Shown here: positions 51,461-59,609 of the stretch, one piece after another
Layout of the letters: every line of letters begins with the position of its first letter
How positions within the stretch are numbered: position 1 is the stretch's first letter
Source of the DNA: Paenibacillus massiliensis 2301065 = DSM 16942
GTDB lineage: Bacteria; Bacillota; Bacilli; Paenibacillales; Paenibacillaceae
Length of the DNA: 64,000 nt
Assembly: GCF_000377505.1 (NCBI RefSeq)
Contig: NZ_KB898190.1
Span: forward strand, 248,001-312,000
Direction of reading: 5' to 3'
Position numbers and translations under genes: made by a program
Notes under the pieces: generated by a model
What the model was told of the DNA's origin: nothing
What the model saw: the letters and a program-made list of their open reading frames with translations, nothing else
The model's database searches: none

Positions 51461-54448
51461 TTATCTACTGATAGTAATGCGCTTTGTAGCAGCATCGTAG
51501 TTCACTGTGTAGCCCGCAGCCTCGTTGATGACCCGTAGCGGCACCAGCGTATAGCCATTCATAATGATCGGAGCCTGACGAATCTGCGAGGAATAATTGC
51601 TGATTACCCCATTATCCTTAATCATGATGAGACGATTACCGATCCAAAGCGACATCTCACGCTTCATTTCCAGTTGATTCACCGTGACCTTCTTGTCGGT
51701 CTCACTGTAATCCACGATCGAACCTGTTGCTTCACCAATGAAACGCAGAGGAACCAGCGTCACACCATTGCGTACGATTGGGCTTTGTGGAATTGTCACC
51801 GATCTGCTATCAATCGAAGCTTGTGGTGAACCAATGGTCAATGTAATTCTACGAGGCGACGTAGACGATGTCGCTACTGGATTACTAGCCTGAGCTACCT
51901 CAGAAGGGAACACCTCGTAACGGATACGCCCCAATCTCAAGAGCAAGGCATCCTTGTTCAAGCCATTTTCCAGATCCTCTGCTGCATCTCTGGCATCGTA
52001 CCAATCCGTCTGACTTAGCGTTCTTTCTGCCCGTTCCACTCGGCTCGTCGCCCGTTCCAAGTCACGGCTGTTTCTAGAGCTGGAGCTAGAACTACTGGAG
52101 CTGCTGGAGCTCGAAGATGCTCTAGTGCGACCAGTAATCTCTACCCCTGGCGATTCATATCCACTCGAATTCACAGTCGCCACGCGAATATCATAAGTCC
52201 GATCGGATCGAAGGCCGCTAATCTCATAATTAGATCTGGACGTGTTGCCCTCTAGCTTGTCATCTACGTAAATCTTGACTCTGCTAATAGCACTTGGAAT
52301 TCTGTACTCAATCTCAAGCGAGGTTGTTCCTCTGTAGGAGACGGACAGATTCGTGACCTCTACCCGATTGTTCGTTGATCCCGAATTGCTCGAAGAAGCC
52401 GAAGTCGTACCTGATACACTTGCACCAGGTGCCACCAAATTCCCACGCTTCGCTCTCACCATAAGTGTATAAGTCGTAGATGGGTTCAGGCCTGTAAACG
52501 TAAATGATTCTCCTGTAATCTGCTGTTGAATCAAGTTCCCGTTCAAGTAGACATCTGCAGCATCTGTGTTAACGGGCTTCGTCCAGGCGATCGCCAGGGA
52601 ATTGGTACCCGTGCTAGTGACGCGCAGATTCGTTACATCGGCTACCGGACTTGTATCTGCTGCCGTTGTGCCTGGAACGCTGACCCCAGATGCAATCTGA
52701 GAACCGCGTTTGGCTCGTACGGTCAACGTATATGTTGTTGAAGGATTTAGGCCCGTGAAAGTAAATGCCTCTCCACCTGCCTCCTGAACATAGTTGCCGT
52801 TCAGATACAGATCAACTATGTTAGTATCGGCCGGATTTGTCCAACCAATCGCTAGGGCATTGGTCGTGACGCCAGTTACGGTCAGATTCGTTACGTTGCT
52901 TACAGGTGTATTATCTACCGTAGCCGATGTCGTCTCCGTAAGGATTTCGTTATCTACAGAGATATTCCCGCTCGTATCCACAGCTCTAACCTCAATCTTG
53001 TAACTTGTGCTAGGCTGCAGAGAGTTAATTTTAATATTATTCAGGCTGGTTCTTCCATACTCTTGATCGTTTACATAGATCACAAATTCTTTGAAATCCG
53101 AATCCGCTGGTCGAGCATAGGCTATCTCCAGAAAATCCGGACCTTTGGAGGTAACACGCAGATTCGTCACTTTGCCTGGTGGCGTTGTATCTACCGGATC
53201 GGTTGGATTTGTCGGATTCGTTGGGTTCGTTGGATTAGTCGGGTTTGTTGTCTTATCCGTTCTGAACGTCACCGACTGCCCGCTGGATTCAACTGGAGTC
53301 CCTTTGGAATTGTATACCGTTTTTACGATGTAGGTATATTGGGTATCCTCATCCAGATTCATCAAAGGATACTCTTCGTTATATACGGCCTGCTGAACAT
53401 TGACTCCCTGATCATTATAGATGTTCACGTGACTGAAAGCCTGATCAGTTGGTTTCTTCCAGGTCAGCACCGTACTAGTCTGTGTAGTTCTTACCGCCTC
53501 CAATTCGGTTACTTCTTTTGGTAGTAATTTGAAGGTGGCGAGACCATGACCATAACGCTCATCTTTTCCAACAGCACCCAGATCCTCTGCGTTATTAAAT
53601 AGCTGTGTACGCAGGTCCGACGCTGAAAGCGTTGGACTTTGTGACTTTAATAATGCAAGTAATCCGGTTACATGTGCAGCAGCGATCGCTGTTCCGTTAC
53701 TTGTAGTATATGTAGATCCAGACTGCGTCGTCCTTACTGCTACACCTGGAGCTACGACTGCCAGAGATGCACCTGTAGCTGAGGAATCTGCACGCTGATT
53801 CAGATTATTAATAGAACCTACACCTACTACTCCATCATATTTTGCTGGATACTCAACGGTATCATCATTACCAGCAATAGAGCCTCCGTCTCCAGCAGCA
53901 GCTACAACCAGAATTCCTGCATCTGTGGCTGCTTTGATAGCTGTACGCAACTGAGCTTCCTTAGTTAGATCGCTAAGAACAGGACTAATATGAATAATAT
54001 CCACGTTTCTACTTACTGCCCAGTTTATACCCTGGATCAGTGAATCTGCTTCCGTAATCCCATCATCCTTAGTAACTTTAGCTACATATAATTGTACAGA
54101 AGGTGCAACACCCACATTATCACCAGAAATGACACCCGCTACCTGCGTTCCCCGACCAAAAAGATCATTACTGGTAGAAGAGCCTGGCTGATTCGACAAA
54201 TCTATTTGTTGCACAGGAGAGTCAAGCTCCACATGATTGTTCATGCCCGAATCGAGCACAGCGACCTTCACACTTTGACCAAGTATGCCTGCTGCGTGAG
54301 CCTCAGGCACATTCATAGCTTCCAGATCCCATGCTGAAGCCGCATGAATTGAAGATGGCGTCAGCACCACAAATTCAGTCACTCCCGCCAGAAGAGTCAG
54401 CGATAATATCGAAGCCGCAATCTTTCTCAATCGTTGTTTCTTCATCAT
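51461..54448 (-). CDS. Secreted subtilisin-like (S8) protein with degraded active site, Fn3 and stalk domains
   Basis: A 995-residue secreted protein. Signal peptide ~1-37; S8 fold ~40-310; five fibronectin type III domains (~312-780) with an N-P-T repeat linker after the first; a 14-Ser linker; a helical stretch; and a copper amine oxidase N-terminal-like (stalk) domain in the last ~130 residues (TLVPLRFIGEATG, TLVPLRVINEAAG). The catalytic Asp is kept (VLDSG, Asp66), but the His position is Arg99 (GRGTQVAG), the oxyanion Asn is Asp187 (AAGDGG) and the nucleophilic Ser is Ala254 (NGTAIAAAH). It should not cleave proteins; a binding or structural role at the cell surface is inference. Confidence 0.9.
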   Translation of the reverse strand: MMKKQRLRKIAASILSLTLLAGVTEFVVLTPSSIHAASAWDLEAMNVPEAHAAGILGQSVKVAVLDSGMNNHVELDSPVQQIDLSNQPGSSTSNDLFGRGTQVAGVISGDNVGVAPSVQLYVAKVTKDDGITEADSLIQGINWAVSRNVDIIHISPVLSDLTKEAQLRTAIKAATDAGILVVAAAGDGGSIAGNDDTVEYPAKYDGVVGVGSINNLNQRADSSATGASLAVVAPGVAVRTTQSGSTYTTSNGTAIAAAHVTGLLALLKSQSPTLSASDLRTQLFNNAEDLGAVGKDERYGHGLATFKLLPKEVTELEAVRTTQTSTVLTWKKPTDQAFSHVNIYNDQGVNVQQAVYNEEYPLMNLDEDTQYTYIVKTVYNSKGTPVESSGQSVTFRTDKTTNPTNPTNPTNPTNPTDPVDTTPPGKVTNLRVTSKGPDFLEIAYARPADSDFKEFVIYVNDQEYGRTSLNNIKINSLQPSTSYKIEVRAVDTSGNISVDNEILTETTSATVDNTPVSNVTNLTVTGVTTNALAIGWTNPADTNIVDLYLNGNYVQEAGGEAFTFTGLNPSTTYTLTVRAKRGSQIASGVSVPGTTAADTSPVADVTNLRVTSTGTNSLAIAWTKPVNTDAADVYLNGNLIQQQITGESFTFTGLNPSTTYTLMVRAKRGNLVAPGASVSGTTSASSSNSGSTNNRVEVTNLSVSYRGTTSLEIEYRIPSAISRVKIYVDDKLEGNTSRSNYEISGLRSDRTYDIRVATVNSSGYESPGVEITGRTRASSSSSSSSSSSSSSRNSRDLERATSRVERAERTLSQTDWYDARDAAEDLENGLNKDALLLRLGRIRYEVFPSEVAQASNPVATSSTSPRRITLTIGSPQASIDSRSVTIPQSPIVRNGVTLVPLRFIGEATGSIVDYSETDKKVTVNQLEMKREMSLWIGNRLIMIKDNGVISNYSSQIRQAPIIMNGYTLVPLRVINEAAGYTVNYDAATKRITISR

Positions 54449-54709
54449 ACCACCCTTTAAATATCCTTATTTTTTTGAACCTATTTCATCTGCACAGTTG
54501 CACCATAGCTAATGATCGTTCACGATCTATCCCTGTCAGACCTAAGCTTTCATCCTAAATAAATACGTCATGAAATAGATTCCGTTGCTCTGCAATTACT
54601 CAACAGTTAAGCCCTGCTGACAACAAAAAATAAAAAACACTTCTACTCTTTATCGGCAAATATTCCCTTTTGTATTAGAGAAAATGAAGAATTGATTGAG
54701 ATGAATGCC
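54449..54709. other. Intergenic upstream region of the pseudo-subtilisin gene
   Basis: AT-rich. The only structure I noticed is a GATCGTGAACGATC palindrome (54510-54523 or so). No gene. Confidence 0.5.
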
Positions 54710-54746
54710 TAAAAGAAAGACCCACAGTTGTATTCACTGTGAGTCT
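54710..54746 (-). terminator. Intrinsic terminator of the NlpC/P60 gene
   Basis: AGAC(C)CACAGT/ACTGTG(A)GTCT stem (54718-54728 with 54736-54746) followed on the minus strand by TTTCTTTT. Confidence 0.8.
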
Positions 54747-54793
54747 CAAAAGAATGCCTATTTAATTGTTGCTTGCCAATTGTGGTCAAGCTA

Positions 54794-55264
54794 CTAGTTC
54801 ATGGCTACCATTTTCTGATAGCTGCTCTCGCTAACCACACGTCTTGCGGTAACATAGCGCTTGCTGTAATAAGAATCGGACAGCTTGCTGACTGTCACAC
54901 CCTTGCTGCTTGAAGAATGTGCGAACTTATTATTTCCTACATATATACCTGCATGGGAAATGCCGCGACCGTTCGTGTTAAAGAATACCAGATCTCCTGG
55001 ACGCAAATTGCTCTTCGCAACTGCCTCCCCTTGCTTCGCCTGAAGTGCCGAGGTGCGCGGCAGGCTCAGATTGAACTGGTTGAATACGTATCTTACGAAA
55101 CCTGAGCAATCGAACCCGGAGGAGGTCGTTCCTCCATATTTATACGGAGTCCCCTTCACTTGGGAGACCTCCTGAACCAATTTCGCCTCACTGGCATATG
55201 TACTTGCAGCAGTACCTGTAAAAAGAACAGCCGCTCCGAGCAGGGACAAGATGACTTTCTTCAC
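54794..55264 (-). CDS. Secreted NlpC/P60 cell-wall hydrolase
   Basis: A 156-residue secreted peptidase with a signal peptide (~1-25) and one NlpC/P60 domain: catalytic Cys53 (GFDCSGFV), His104 (ISHAGIYVG) and His116 (KFAHSS). It cuts peptidoglycan stem peptides. It starts with a GTG behind AAAGGAGG. A c-di-AMP (ydaO-type) riboswitch lies directly upstream, an arrangement well known for wall hydrolases of Bacilli. Confidence 0.92.
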   Translation of the reverse strand: MKKVILSLLGAAVLFTGTAASTYASEAKLVQEVSQVKGTPYKYGGTTSSGFDCSGFVRYVFNQFNLSLPRTSALQAKQGEAVAKSNLRPGDLVFFNTNGRGISHAGIYVGNNKFAHSSSSKGVTVSKLSDSYYSKRYVTARRVVSESSYQKMVAMN

Positions 55265-55282
55265 GAACGTAGTTCCTCCTTT

Positions 55283-55395
55283 GATGCCTACGGAGTTAGC
55301 TTAAGGATTCGGTTAAAGGTTCCCTATATTCCCTGTATACGAGAATAATTCACCCACACTGGTTCCCCCGTTTTCAATGATGAAATTCGGCAATG
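55283..55395 (-). promoter_or_regulatory. c-di-AMP riboswitch (ydaO-yuaA class)
   Basis: Read on the minus strand the conserved blocks appear in order: AACGGGGGAACCA, GGGTGAAT, AGGGAACCTTTAACCGAATCC and AGCTAACTCCGTAGGC, as in the ydaO consensus. The aptamer ends about 18 bases before the gene start, overlapping the zone of the ribosome site; there is no separate terminator, so control may be at translation. High c-di-AMP is expected to repress the hydrolase. Confidence 0.88.
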
Positions 55396-55689
55396 AATAA
55401 GTTAATATTTTGTAACCATATACATGTTAATATATTTACTATTAGCTTGTCAATCTTAATAAAAATTACTATTTTTCATTCGTAAATGCACAACTTTTTC
55501 AGAATCATTGCGTATACACTTAACGAAAAAGTCAAATACAATAGGGATTTATAGCCAGTCCCCCATTTTATTACCCTTCATAAATCCTTCCATGATCCAA
55601 TTCTATTAATTTACATTTAATCTCAATAAGATTTCAAAATTGTAACAATACACACATTAGTACAGCTAACATAGTGGAATTCACATGCC
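55396..55689. other. AT-rich intergenic region upstream of the riboswitch
   Basis: About 290 bases with no gene or clear repeat. The promoter for the riboswitch transcript should be here but was not picked out. Confidence 0.5.
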
Positions 55690-55719
55690 AAAAAAACCCT
55701 CCTGGCACGCAAGGGGGTT
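55690..55719 (-). terminator. Intrinsic terminator of the DJ-1/PfpI gene
   Basis: AACCCTC/GGGGGTT stem (55695-55701 with 55713-55719, one GU) followed on the minus strand by seven T residues. Confidence 0.8.
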
Positions 55720-55754
55720 AGGTTGTTGTTGTTTACTTTTTTTGCATTGTAAAT

Positions 55755-56282
55755 CTATCCATTTCGATGATATTTGAAATACTGTATGGTCTCCTCCAAA
55801 TCGGCCTCGTCTTTGTAAATATTCAGCATGCGCCCCAGTTCAATGGCAAAGTCCGCATAACCGTTCGCTCTTGCTGTAATTAAATTACGATCCACCCTGA
55901 CGAGATCATCAATATGGGTAGCAGCATTAGTTACAGCATACCTGTCTTCCAGCATTCCATAATGCTGGAGCAGATCTGTAGCTGAACAGATGGCCGCAAT
56001 GAACCTCTCCTGCGCGTCTAGCGCCTGCACTAGAGCTGCCAGATGTGTATGCTCTAGCAATCCGCTAATGTCTCCTCCTGGTATAATCAAAAGATCAATT
56101 TCTGCCGCATCGATATCCTCAAGGCTGGTTGACGGCATGACCAGCAAATCCTCATAAGTTCTCACAGGCTCCCTCGTTAGACCGACCGTAACAATGTCTC
56201 CCTTGGTCTTCATCAGGTAAGTTGCCAGCATAATTTCGAAGCTTACATATCCATCATAAATCAATACATGTGTGTGCATCAT
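55755..56282 (-). CDS. DJ-1/PfpI family protein
   Basis: A 175-residue single-domain class I glutamine-amidotransferase-like protein. The nucleophile elbow is AAICSATDLL (Cys99) with conserved Glu16 (SFEIML); the His usually next to the Cys is replaced by Ser, as in many DJ-1 relatives. Possible roles are chaperone, deglycase-like or isonitrile hydratase-like; not decidable here. ATG 56282 has AAGGTGA eight bases upstream; a GTG at 56294 is overlapping that site. Confidence 0.88.
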   Translation of the reverse strand: MMHTHVLIYDGYVSFEIMLATYLMKTKGDIVTVGLTREPVRTYEDLLVMPSTSLEDIDAAEIDLLIIPGGDISGLLEHTHLAALVQALDAQERFIAAICSATDLLQHYGMLEDRYAVTNAATHIDDLVRVDRNLITARANGYADFAIELGRMLNIYKDEADLEETIQYFKYHRNG

Positions 56283-56461
56283 ACATCTACTCACCTTCTA
56301 TGTAGTACATATCCTTTCTCATCCAAAGTATCGCCGTCTAACGTAAATTTGTCCAGCCTTGCATGATGAGCAGCATAGCAAGAAATTACACATATCACAT
56401 GATCAGCTTCATATATATATGCACTCTGTTGAGATCAGAGGCCGCATGGCGATTGAATCGA
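56283..56461. other. Intergenic region, nothing identified
   Basis: About 180 bases with a short TA-alternating stretch (around 56415). I see no gene. The promoter for the DJ-1 gene is presumably here. Confidence 0.45.
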
Positions 56462-56490
56462 CGAAAAGGGGGGCCTGGTTAGGGCACCCC
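56462..56490 (-). terminator. Intrinsic terminator downstream of nspC
   Basis: GGGG(G)GCC/GGC(A)CCCC stem (56468-56475 with 56483-56490) followed on the minus strand by TTTTC, about 100 bases after the nspC stop. Confidence 0.7.
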
Positions 56491-56593
56491 TGTCGTATTC
56501 ATATCTATATTACTAGTGCATAGTTGCATTACAATACCCTAGCTTATGATACGGTACATAATTAAGATGATACTACATCTGCATTTGGCAAGA

Positions 56594-57721
56594 TTAAGCC
56601 AATCTCATCTTGAAATCATTATAACCAAATTGGCGTACGACTTCGCAATCTCCGTCCTTGCGTTGTACAGCAATGGCTGGCAATGCCATTCCATTGAATG
56701 TCGTATTCTTCACCATCGTATAGATCGCCATATCCCCGAAGGTCAGACGATCACCACTCTTCAGTGGTTGATCGAATGAATAGTCGCCAATGATATCGCC
56801 AGTCAAGCAAGTCTGTCCCCCGAGGCGATACAAATGCGGCTTCTCACCAACCTCACCAGATCCGAATAATGGTGGGCGGTAAGGCATCTCCAGTACATCC
56901 GGCATATGGCAGCATGCGGACGTATCCAGTACCGCGATATCAATACCATTTTGCAGCGTATCCAGCACCGTAGTTACCAGATAACCTGCGTTCAGAGCAA
57001 TCGCTTCACCAGGCTCCAGATAGACTTCCAGGCCGTATACTTCCTGCATGCGCTTGATGCATTTCTCGAGGCGTGCGATATCATAGTCCTCTCTGGTAAT
57101 ATGATGTCCGCCACCGAAATTGATCCATTTCATCTGACTAAGCCATGGACCGAATTTCTCCTCGACTGCATTCAGGGTTGTCTCCAGATCGTCAGAGTTC
57201 TGCTGGCAATGAGTGTGGAAATGCAGACCCTCTACGCCCTCCAACTGCTCCGGACGGAAGTGCTCCAGCGTCACGCCGAAGCGTGAGCCAGGCGAGCATG
57301 GATCATAGATCGCATGCCCTTCTTGAGTGGAGCATTCCGGGTTGATGCGCAGTCCGATGCTTCTGCCCGCCTTCAGTGTCCGTTCCTTGAAGCGCTCCAA
57401 TTGGGAAAAGGAGTTGAAGATGATGTGATCGCAGATCTCAATGATCTCATCAATCTCATCCTCACGATAAGCCGGGGAGAAGATATGATTCTCCTTCCCC
57501 ATCTCCTCGTAGCCTAGACGCGCCTCATACAAGCCGCTTGCCGTCGTACCGCTCAGATACTCACCGATCAGCGGATACATGGTTGTCATGGAGAAGGCTT
57601 TTTGTGCCAGCACGATCTTGCAGCCCGTACGTTCCATGACACCGCGTAGAATTTTCAGATTTTTCTCCAACAGTCCCTCGTCTACTACATAGCAGGGTGT
57701 TGGCAATTCCTCAAACTTCAT
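56594..57721 (-). CDS. nspC: Carboxynorspermidine decarboxylase
   Basis: A 375-residue PLP enzyme of the alanine-racemase-like decarboxylase family. Lys41 in LAQKAFS binds PLP; GLHFHTHCQQNSDD, NFGGGHH and LEPGEA carry further cofactor contacts; DTSACCHMPDVLEMPYRPP contains the substrate-side Cys/Asp. It turns carboxynorspermidine or carboxyspermidine into the polyamine. It begins one base after the stop of the synthase gene, so the pair is translationally coupled. Confidence 0.95.
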   Translation of the reverse strand: MKFEELPTPCYVVDEGLLEKNLKILRGVMERTGCKIVLAQKAFSMTTMYPLIGEYLSGTTASGLYEARLGYEEMGKENHIFSPAYREDEIDEIIEICDHIIFNSFSQLERFKERTLKAGRSIGLRINPECSTQEGHAIYDPCSPGSRFGVTLEHFRPEQLEGVEGLHFHTHCQQNSDDLETTLNAVEEKFGPWLSQMKWINFGGGHHITREDYDIARLEKCIKRMQEVYGLEVYLEPGEAIALNAGYLVTTVLDTLQNGIDIAVLDTSACCHMPDVLEMPYRPPLFGSGEVGEKPHLYRLGGQTCLTGDIIGDYSFDQPLKSGDRLTFGDMAIYTMVKNTTFNGMALPAIAVQRKDGDCEVVRQFGYNDFKMRLA

Positions 57722-57722
57722 A

Positions 57723-58922
57723 TTAGTCCACTAGCTTCGGATCGAAGCTCTCCTTCCACGGAAGTCCCCATTTGTTCAGCGCGTCCATAAATGGGTCTGG
57801 ATTGAACTCTTCAATGTTGTATACGCCTTTGGCATCCCATTCGCCTGTCATCAGCATCATTGCTCCGATCATCGCTGGTACGCCAGTTGTGTAAGCCACA
57901 GCCTGGGAGCCCACTTCTTTGTAGCATTCTTCATGATCGCAGACATTGTATACATAATATGTTTTGTCCTTGCCATCCTTCTTACCGCGGAAAATACAAC
58001 CGATATTCGTCTTACCCTTCGTACGAGGTCCGAGAGAAGACGGATCTGGCAGTACTGCCTTCAGGAATTGCAGTGGAATGATTTGCTTGCCCTCGAATTC
58101 GATCGGCTCAATGGAGGTCATACCTACATTCTCCAGGCACTTGAGATGCGTCAGGTAGCTTTGACCGAACGTCATGAAGAAGCGAATCCGCTTCAAGCCT
58201 GGAATGTTGGCAGCCAGAGACTCCAGTTCCTCATGGTACAACAGGTACATATCCTTCTCACCGACTTCAGGGAAATCATACACGCGCTTGATCTCCATTG
58301 GTGCCGTTTCAATCCACTCGCCATTCTCCCAGTATCTTCCGTTAGCGGATACTTCACGAATGTTGATCTCAGGGTTAAAGTTCGTAGCGAACGGATAGCC
58401 GTGGTCACCTGCATTGCAGTCCAGAATATCTATATATTCAATTTCGTCAAAATGGTGCTTCAGAGCATACGCGGAGAAGACGCCCGTTACACCTGGATCG
58501 AATCCGCTACCCAGCAGTGCTGTAATACCAGCTTCCTTGAAGCGTTCACGATATTCCCACTGCCAGCTATATTCGAATTTCGCCGTATCTTCCGGCTCAT
58601 AGTTCGCTGTATCCATATAATTTGTCTTGGTCGCAAGGCAAGCGTCCATGATTGTCAAATCCTGATAAGGCAGAGCCAGATTCATTACAACGTCCGGTTT
58701 GAAATCTTCGATCAGAGCAATCAGCTCGTCCACATTATTGGCATCGACTTGCGCCGTCGAAATCTTGGTTTTGCCGCCATCCAATTTTGCCTTCAGGTCG
58801 TCGCATTTCGATTTTGTCCGACTTGCGATACAAATCTCCTCAAATACCTCACTGTTTTGAACGCATTTATGAATGGCTACTGATGCAACGCCGCCACATC
58901 CGATAATAAGCGCTTTTCCCAT
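57723..58922 (-). CDS. Carboxynorspermidine synthase (saccharopine dehydrogenase-like)
   Basis: A 399-residue saccharopine-dehydrogenase-family enzyme that condenses aspartate semialdehyde with a diamine and reduces the product to carboxy(nor)spermidine. The Rossmann motif is IIGCGGVASVA (residues ~6-16) and GSGFDPGVTGVFSAYAL lies in the middle. The ATG at 58922 has AAGGAGA seven bases upstream; the ATG at 58928 is too close. First gene of the pair with nspC. Its ~680-base leader has a terminator hairpin. Confidence 0.93.
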   Translation of the reverse strand: MGKALIIGCGGVASVAIHKCVQNSEVFEEICIASRTKSKCDDLKAKLDGGKTKISTAQVDANNVDELIALIEDFKPDVVMNLALPYQDLTIMDACLATKTNYMDTANYEPEDTAKFEYSWQWEYRERFKEAGITALLGSGFDPGVTGVFSAYALKHHFDEIEYIDILDCNAGDHGYPFATNFNPEINIREVSANGRYWENGEWIETAPMEIKRVYDFPEVGEKDMYLLYHEELESLAANIPGLKRIRFFMTFGQSYLTHLKCLENVGMTSIEPIEFEGKQIIPLQFLKAVLPDPSSLGPRTKGKTNIGCIFRGKKDGKDKTYYVYNVCDHEECYKEVGSQAVAYTTGVPAMIGAMMLMTGEWDAKGVYNIEEFNPDPFMDALNKWGLPWKESFDPKLVD

Positions 58923-58989
58923 GTCCATCTCTCCTTAATCCAAGTAATTTTTTGTCGATACATTAGTTATCCAATTTTAAATTTCCACT

Positions 58990-59046
58990 AAAAAAACAAC
59001 AAAAAAAGCAAGTGCAAAACGCAGCATTTGCGCACAACACTTGCTT
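58990..59046 (-). terminator. Terminator-like hairpin in the leader of the carboxynorspermidine synthase gene
   Basis: AAGCAAGTG (59006-59014) pairs with CACTTGCTT (59038-59046), with CGCA/TGCG inside; on the minus strand it is followed by TTTTTTTGTTGTTTTTTT, about 70 bases before the start codon. No other minus-strand gene lies nearby to need it, so attenuation is likely. Confidence 0.65.
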
Positions 59047-59609
59047 AAGATATATACAAATATTAATGAAGCATAACATGTCCATGACATGAGGTCATGC
59101 ACATACACAGCCATAACAGTCATTCGACATTACGGCAGAAAGCTCTTCTTAATATTCAAAATATATCTTTGAGTAGGATCAGAGTCTATATAGCAAATAA
59201 TTCGCCTTTATCACTCTTATTGACCGTTTCACAAGTTGATGTGCAGATGCACTGGTTGTAAAGTAACCAACTTATAAAATTTGAGCTTTTAACTCAATCA
59301 ATAAGGCAACCAAAAGTTGCCAATCGGCATTTGACCCGGCTGTCCGTATGGCCTTAACTTCCTGTACTCAAGAAGTGGTCAAAACAATTATCTGCTTGGA
59401 AAGATCCAGATATATTTTGAGCATATCAGCACTCAATCACAATCGCGATGAGCGAAGCATGCTTCCTTGAATATTAACTTTCCAAATCACACTTCTGTAT
59501 GCTATCAAAATGAAACCCAAAAAGCAATCAAATTTTAAAATTTCTTTTGTAAATTTTTTGTGTAGCTAGTACAGTAGTCTTTTACAATTGGTTCGGCTGC
59601 TATCCTCTC
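59047..59609 (-). other. Long structured leader/intergenic region
   Basis: No gene. Seen directly: a three-way-junction-like element at 59233-59273 (outer AAGTT/AACTT, with GTGC/GCAC and GGTT/AACC hairpins inside), a TTGAG/CTCAA hairpin (59281-59297) and a GGCAAC/GTTGCC hairpin (59305-59321). Together with the terminator at 58990-59046 this could be a regulatory RNA for polyamine genes. It matches no class that I know. Confidence 0.4.

Noticed and set aside
57933..58883. 316-codon plus-strand frame opposite the carboxynorspermidine synthase gene
   Set aside because: No ribosome site and no recognisable motif; the minus-strand gene is certain.
59230..59275. Three-way-junction element as a hammerhead ribozyme
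   Set aside because: The conserved CUGAUGA and GAAA core is absent on both strands.
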